Origin: JAZDLO01 sp043801935
GTDB taxonomy: Bacteria > Actinomycetota > Thermoleophilia > RBG-16-64-13
NCBI GenBank assembly: GCA_043801935.1
Contig: JAZDLO010000143.1
Span: 1 to 6,579, forward strand
Direction: 5' to 3'
DNA: 6,579 nt
A model generated the notes under the pieces. It had not been told where the DNA came from, did no database searches, and saw only the letters and a program-made list of their open reading frames with translations. Below, piece after piece: positions 5,626-6,579 of the stretch (position 1 is its first letter; every line of letters begins with the position of its first letter). A program made the translations under genes and the position numbers.

Positions 5626-6579
5626 TCAGTCCTCCCAGGGCCAGAATCCGTCGGCGATCTTGTCGATGACGTCTCCGTACCCGTAGGCTCGATACAGATC
5701 CACGCGCACGCGCACGCCGGCAAGCGCGTCGGACGCCTGGTTTATCCCCAGGGAGAGGCTGGTCTTGATCAGCTGGCGCACCGCGGGGTCGGATAGGGAG
5801 AAGAGTTCGTCGGCATCGGCGTGCTGCTGGACGAAGCTGTCCATGAGCGGCTGGATGCGAGCCGTGTATTCGCCGAGGGTCTCGGTCCCCTGGCGCAGGT
5901 ACGCGCCCCCCAGCCGCCAGTTGAGGAGCCCGGCGACTTTCGGGTTCTGTGGATCGGTCGGATCGAAGTACGCGTAGCCCACCTCTGCCCCGAACTTCTG
6001 CAGGTACGTAAGGAACGTGGCGATCAGCGGAGCCGCAACAGGCCCCTGGGGGCTTTGTGCCGCGCTGTAAAAGCCACCACCCGCCCTGGCGTAGATGAGG
6101 GAGAAATGGACGGAAGCGTTCACCGGGTGCTCGATGTATAGGCGCCTGATCCAGTCCACTGGCGCACCGGCCTTTGCCTCGATCGCTGCTTTCAAAGCGG
6201 TCGGGGTGCCGCTCGTCGTCACATCGGTCATCGTCACCAACTCTACGCCCGTCTTCGTCTGCTTGACAAACGTCTTGAGGTTCCACAGCAACTGCGCCAC
6301 CTCGCCGCGGGTGGCCATCTTGAAGGGGTCCTTGTAGAAGTCGAACTGCAGCCATTCGAACAACCCACTGTATTGGGCGGTGTTGGCGAATGGTCCATGG
6401 ACGTCGCTGAAATCACCCCAGTCGGAGAGGAATCCATCCGGCGCCTCGACCAGCTTGCCGGGCTCCAGGCTCTGGGCTGCCCGCACTATCATCGTGGATA
6501 TCTGAGACCGTCTGATGTTGTCCAGGGGCCCGAACTTCCCGTCTGTATAGCCGGTGGTGATCCCTTTCTGGGCCGCCAC
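5626..6579 (-). CDS. SLH-domain protein with unrecognised C-terminal domain, N-terminally cut by window edge
   Basis: This encodes 317 visible residues; the frame is open to the right edge, so the true start lies outside. The edge codon is GTG but reads as an internal Val of an SLH repeat. Residues 2-36 are the end of one SLH repeat (KGITTGYTDGKFGPLDNIRRSQISTMIVRAAQ), matching the second repeat of the two other SLH proteins here. Residues 53-102 are a degenerate third repeat (DWGDFSDV to ATRGEVAQLLWNLK). By analogy a first repeat and a signal peptide should precede them. Residues 108-317 are a domain I do not recognise. It is mixed alpha/beta, with VDWIRRLYIEHPVNASVHFSL at 141-161, a Gly/aromatic stretch ARAGGGFYSAAQ at 164-175, and a helical, acidic C-terminus (VRQLIKTSLSLGINQASDAL, then YGDVIDKIADGFWPWED). 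No enzymatic motif is evident. The SLH module lies upstream of the payload, the reverse of the protease. The stop is TGA 5628-5626. Confidence 0.8.
   Translation of the reverse strand: MAAQKGITTGYTDGKFGPLDNIRRSQISTMIVRAAQSLEPGKLVEAPDGFLSDWGDFSDVHGPFANTAQYSGLFEWLQFDFYKDPFKMATRGEVAQLLWNLKTFVKQTKTGVELVTMTDVTTSGTPTALKAAIEAKAGAPVDWIRRLYIEHPVNASVHFSLIYARAGGGFYSAAQSPQGPVAAPLIATFLTYLQKFGAEVGYAYFDPTDPQNPKVAGLLNWRLGGAYLRQGTETLGEYTARIQPLMDSFVQQHADADELFSLSDPAVRQLIKTSLSLGINQASDALAGVRVRVDLYRAYGYGDVIDKIADGFWPWED

Noticed and set aside
5522..6355. A 277-codon minus-strand frame overlapping the rightmost SLH gene.
   Set aside because: It is a different frame of the same strand, Arg/Pro/Gly-rich with no domain, and overlaps the frame that carries SLH repeats.
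1..6579. A search for a defence system, toxin-antitoxin pair, mobile element, biosynthetic cluster or structured RNA.
   Set aside because: No nuclease, transposase, integrase, toxin-like pair, tRNA/rRNA or riboswitch-like element was seen. The region reads as an ordinary cell-envelope gene neighbourhood.

Overview
The window is GC-rich bacterial DNA with tightly packed genes. It looks like a Gram-positive-type actinobacterial genome, probably an uncultured or deep-branching lineage such as a Coriobacteriia/Geothermincolia-like group. The indications are high GC, two lipoprotein signal peptides, and three proteins with S-layer homology (SLH) repeats. One of these also has a Thr-rich/Pro-Pro-Ser linker of the kind common in surface proteins of such actinobacteria. 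The lineage is an inference from protein style; no rRNA or other marker is present.

Layout from left to right. (1) 1-198 (+) is the C-terminal end of a GDT1/UPF0016-type membrane cation transporter, cut by the window edge. (2) 298-1503 (-) is a lipoprotein with a beta-rich domain and three SLH repeats, convergent with the transporter. (3) A 271-bp divergent intergenic region follows. (4) 1775-2392 (+) is a PsbP-like lipoprotein. (5) A perfect 19-nt palindrome follows it. (6) 2471-3013 (+) is a RimJ/RimL-type GNAT acetyltransferase, ending 11 bp from the stop of the next, convergent gene. (7) 3025-5025 (-) is a secreted subtilisin-like (S8) protease with an intact catalytic triad, a Thr-rich linker encoded partly by a 30-bp tandem duplication, and three SLH repeats. 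(8) 5112-5525 (-) is a DUF2177-like four-helix membrane protein. (9) 5626-6579 (-) is a third SLH protein, cut by the right edge, whose C-terminal domain of about 200 residues I do not recognise.

The common theme is the cell envelope. Three SLH proteins sit within about 6.3 kb, attached to different payloads: a lipid-anchored beta domain, a protease, and an unknown domain. Their SLH modules correspond repeat by repeat, and the third repeat is degenerate in all of them, which suggests one lineage-specific anchoring module reused on several proteins. The three rightmost minus-strand genes (SLH protein, DUF2177, protease) share a strand with gaps of 86-100 bp and may be partly co-transcribed. 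No RNA gene, CRISPR array, insertion sequence, attachment site or defence system is visible. The long ORFs antisense to the SLH lipoprotein and the protease are frame shadows of GC-rich genes.
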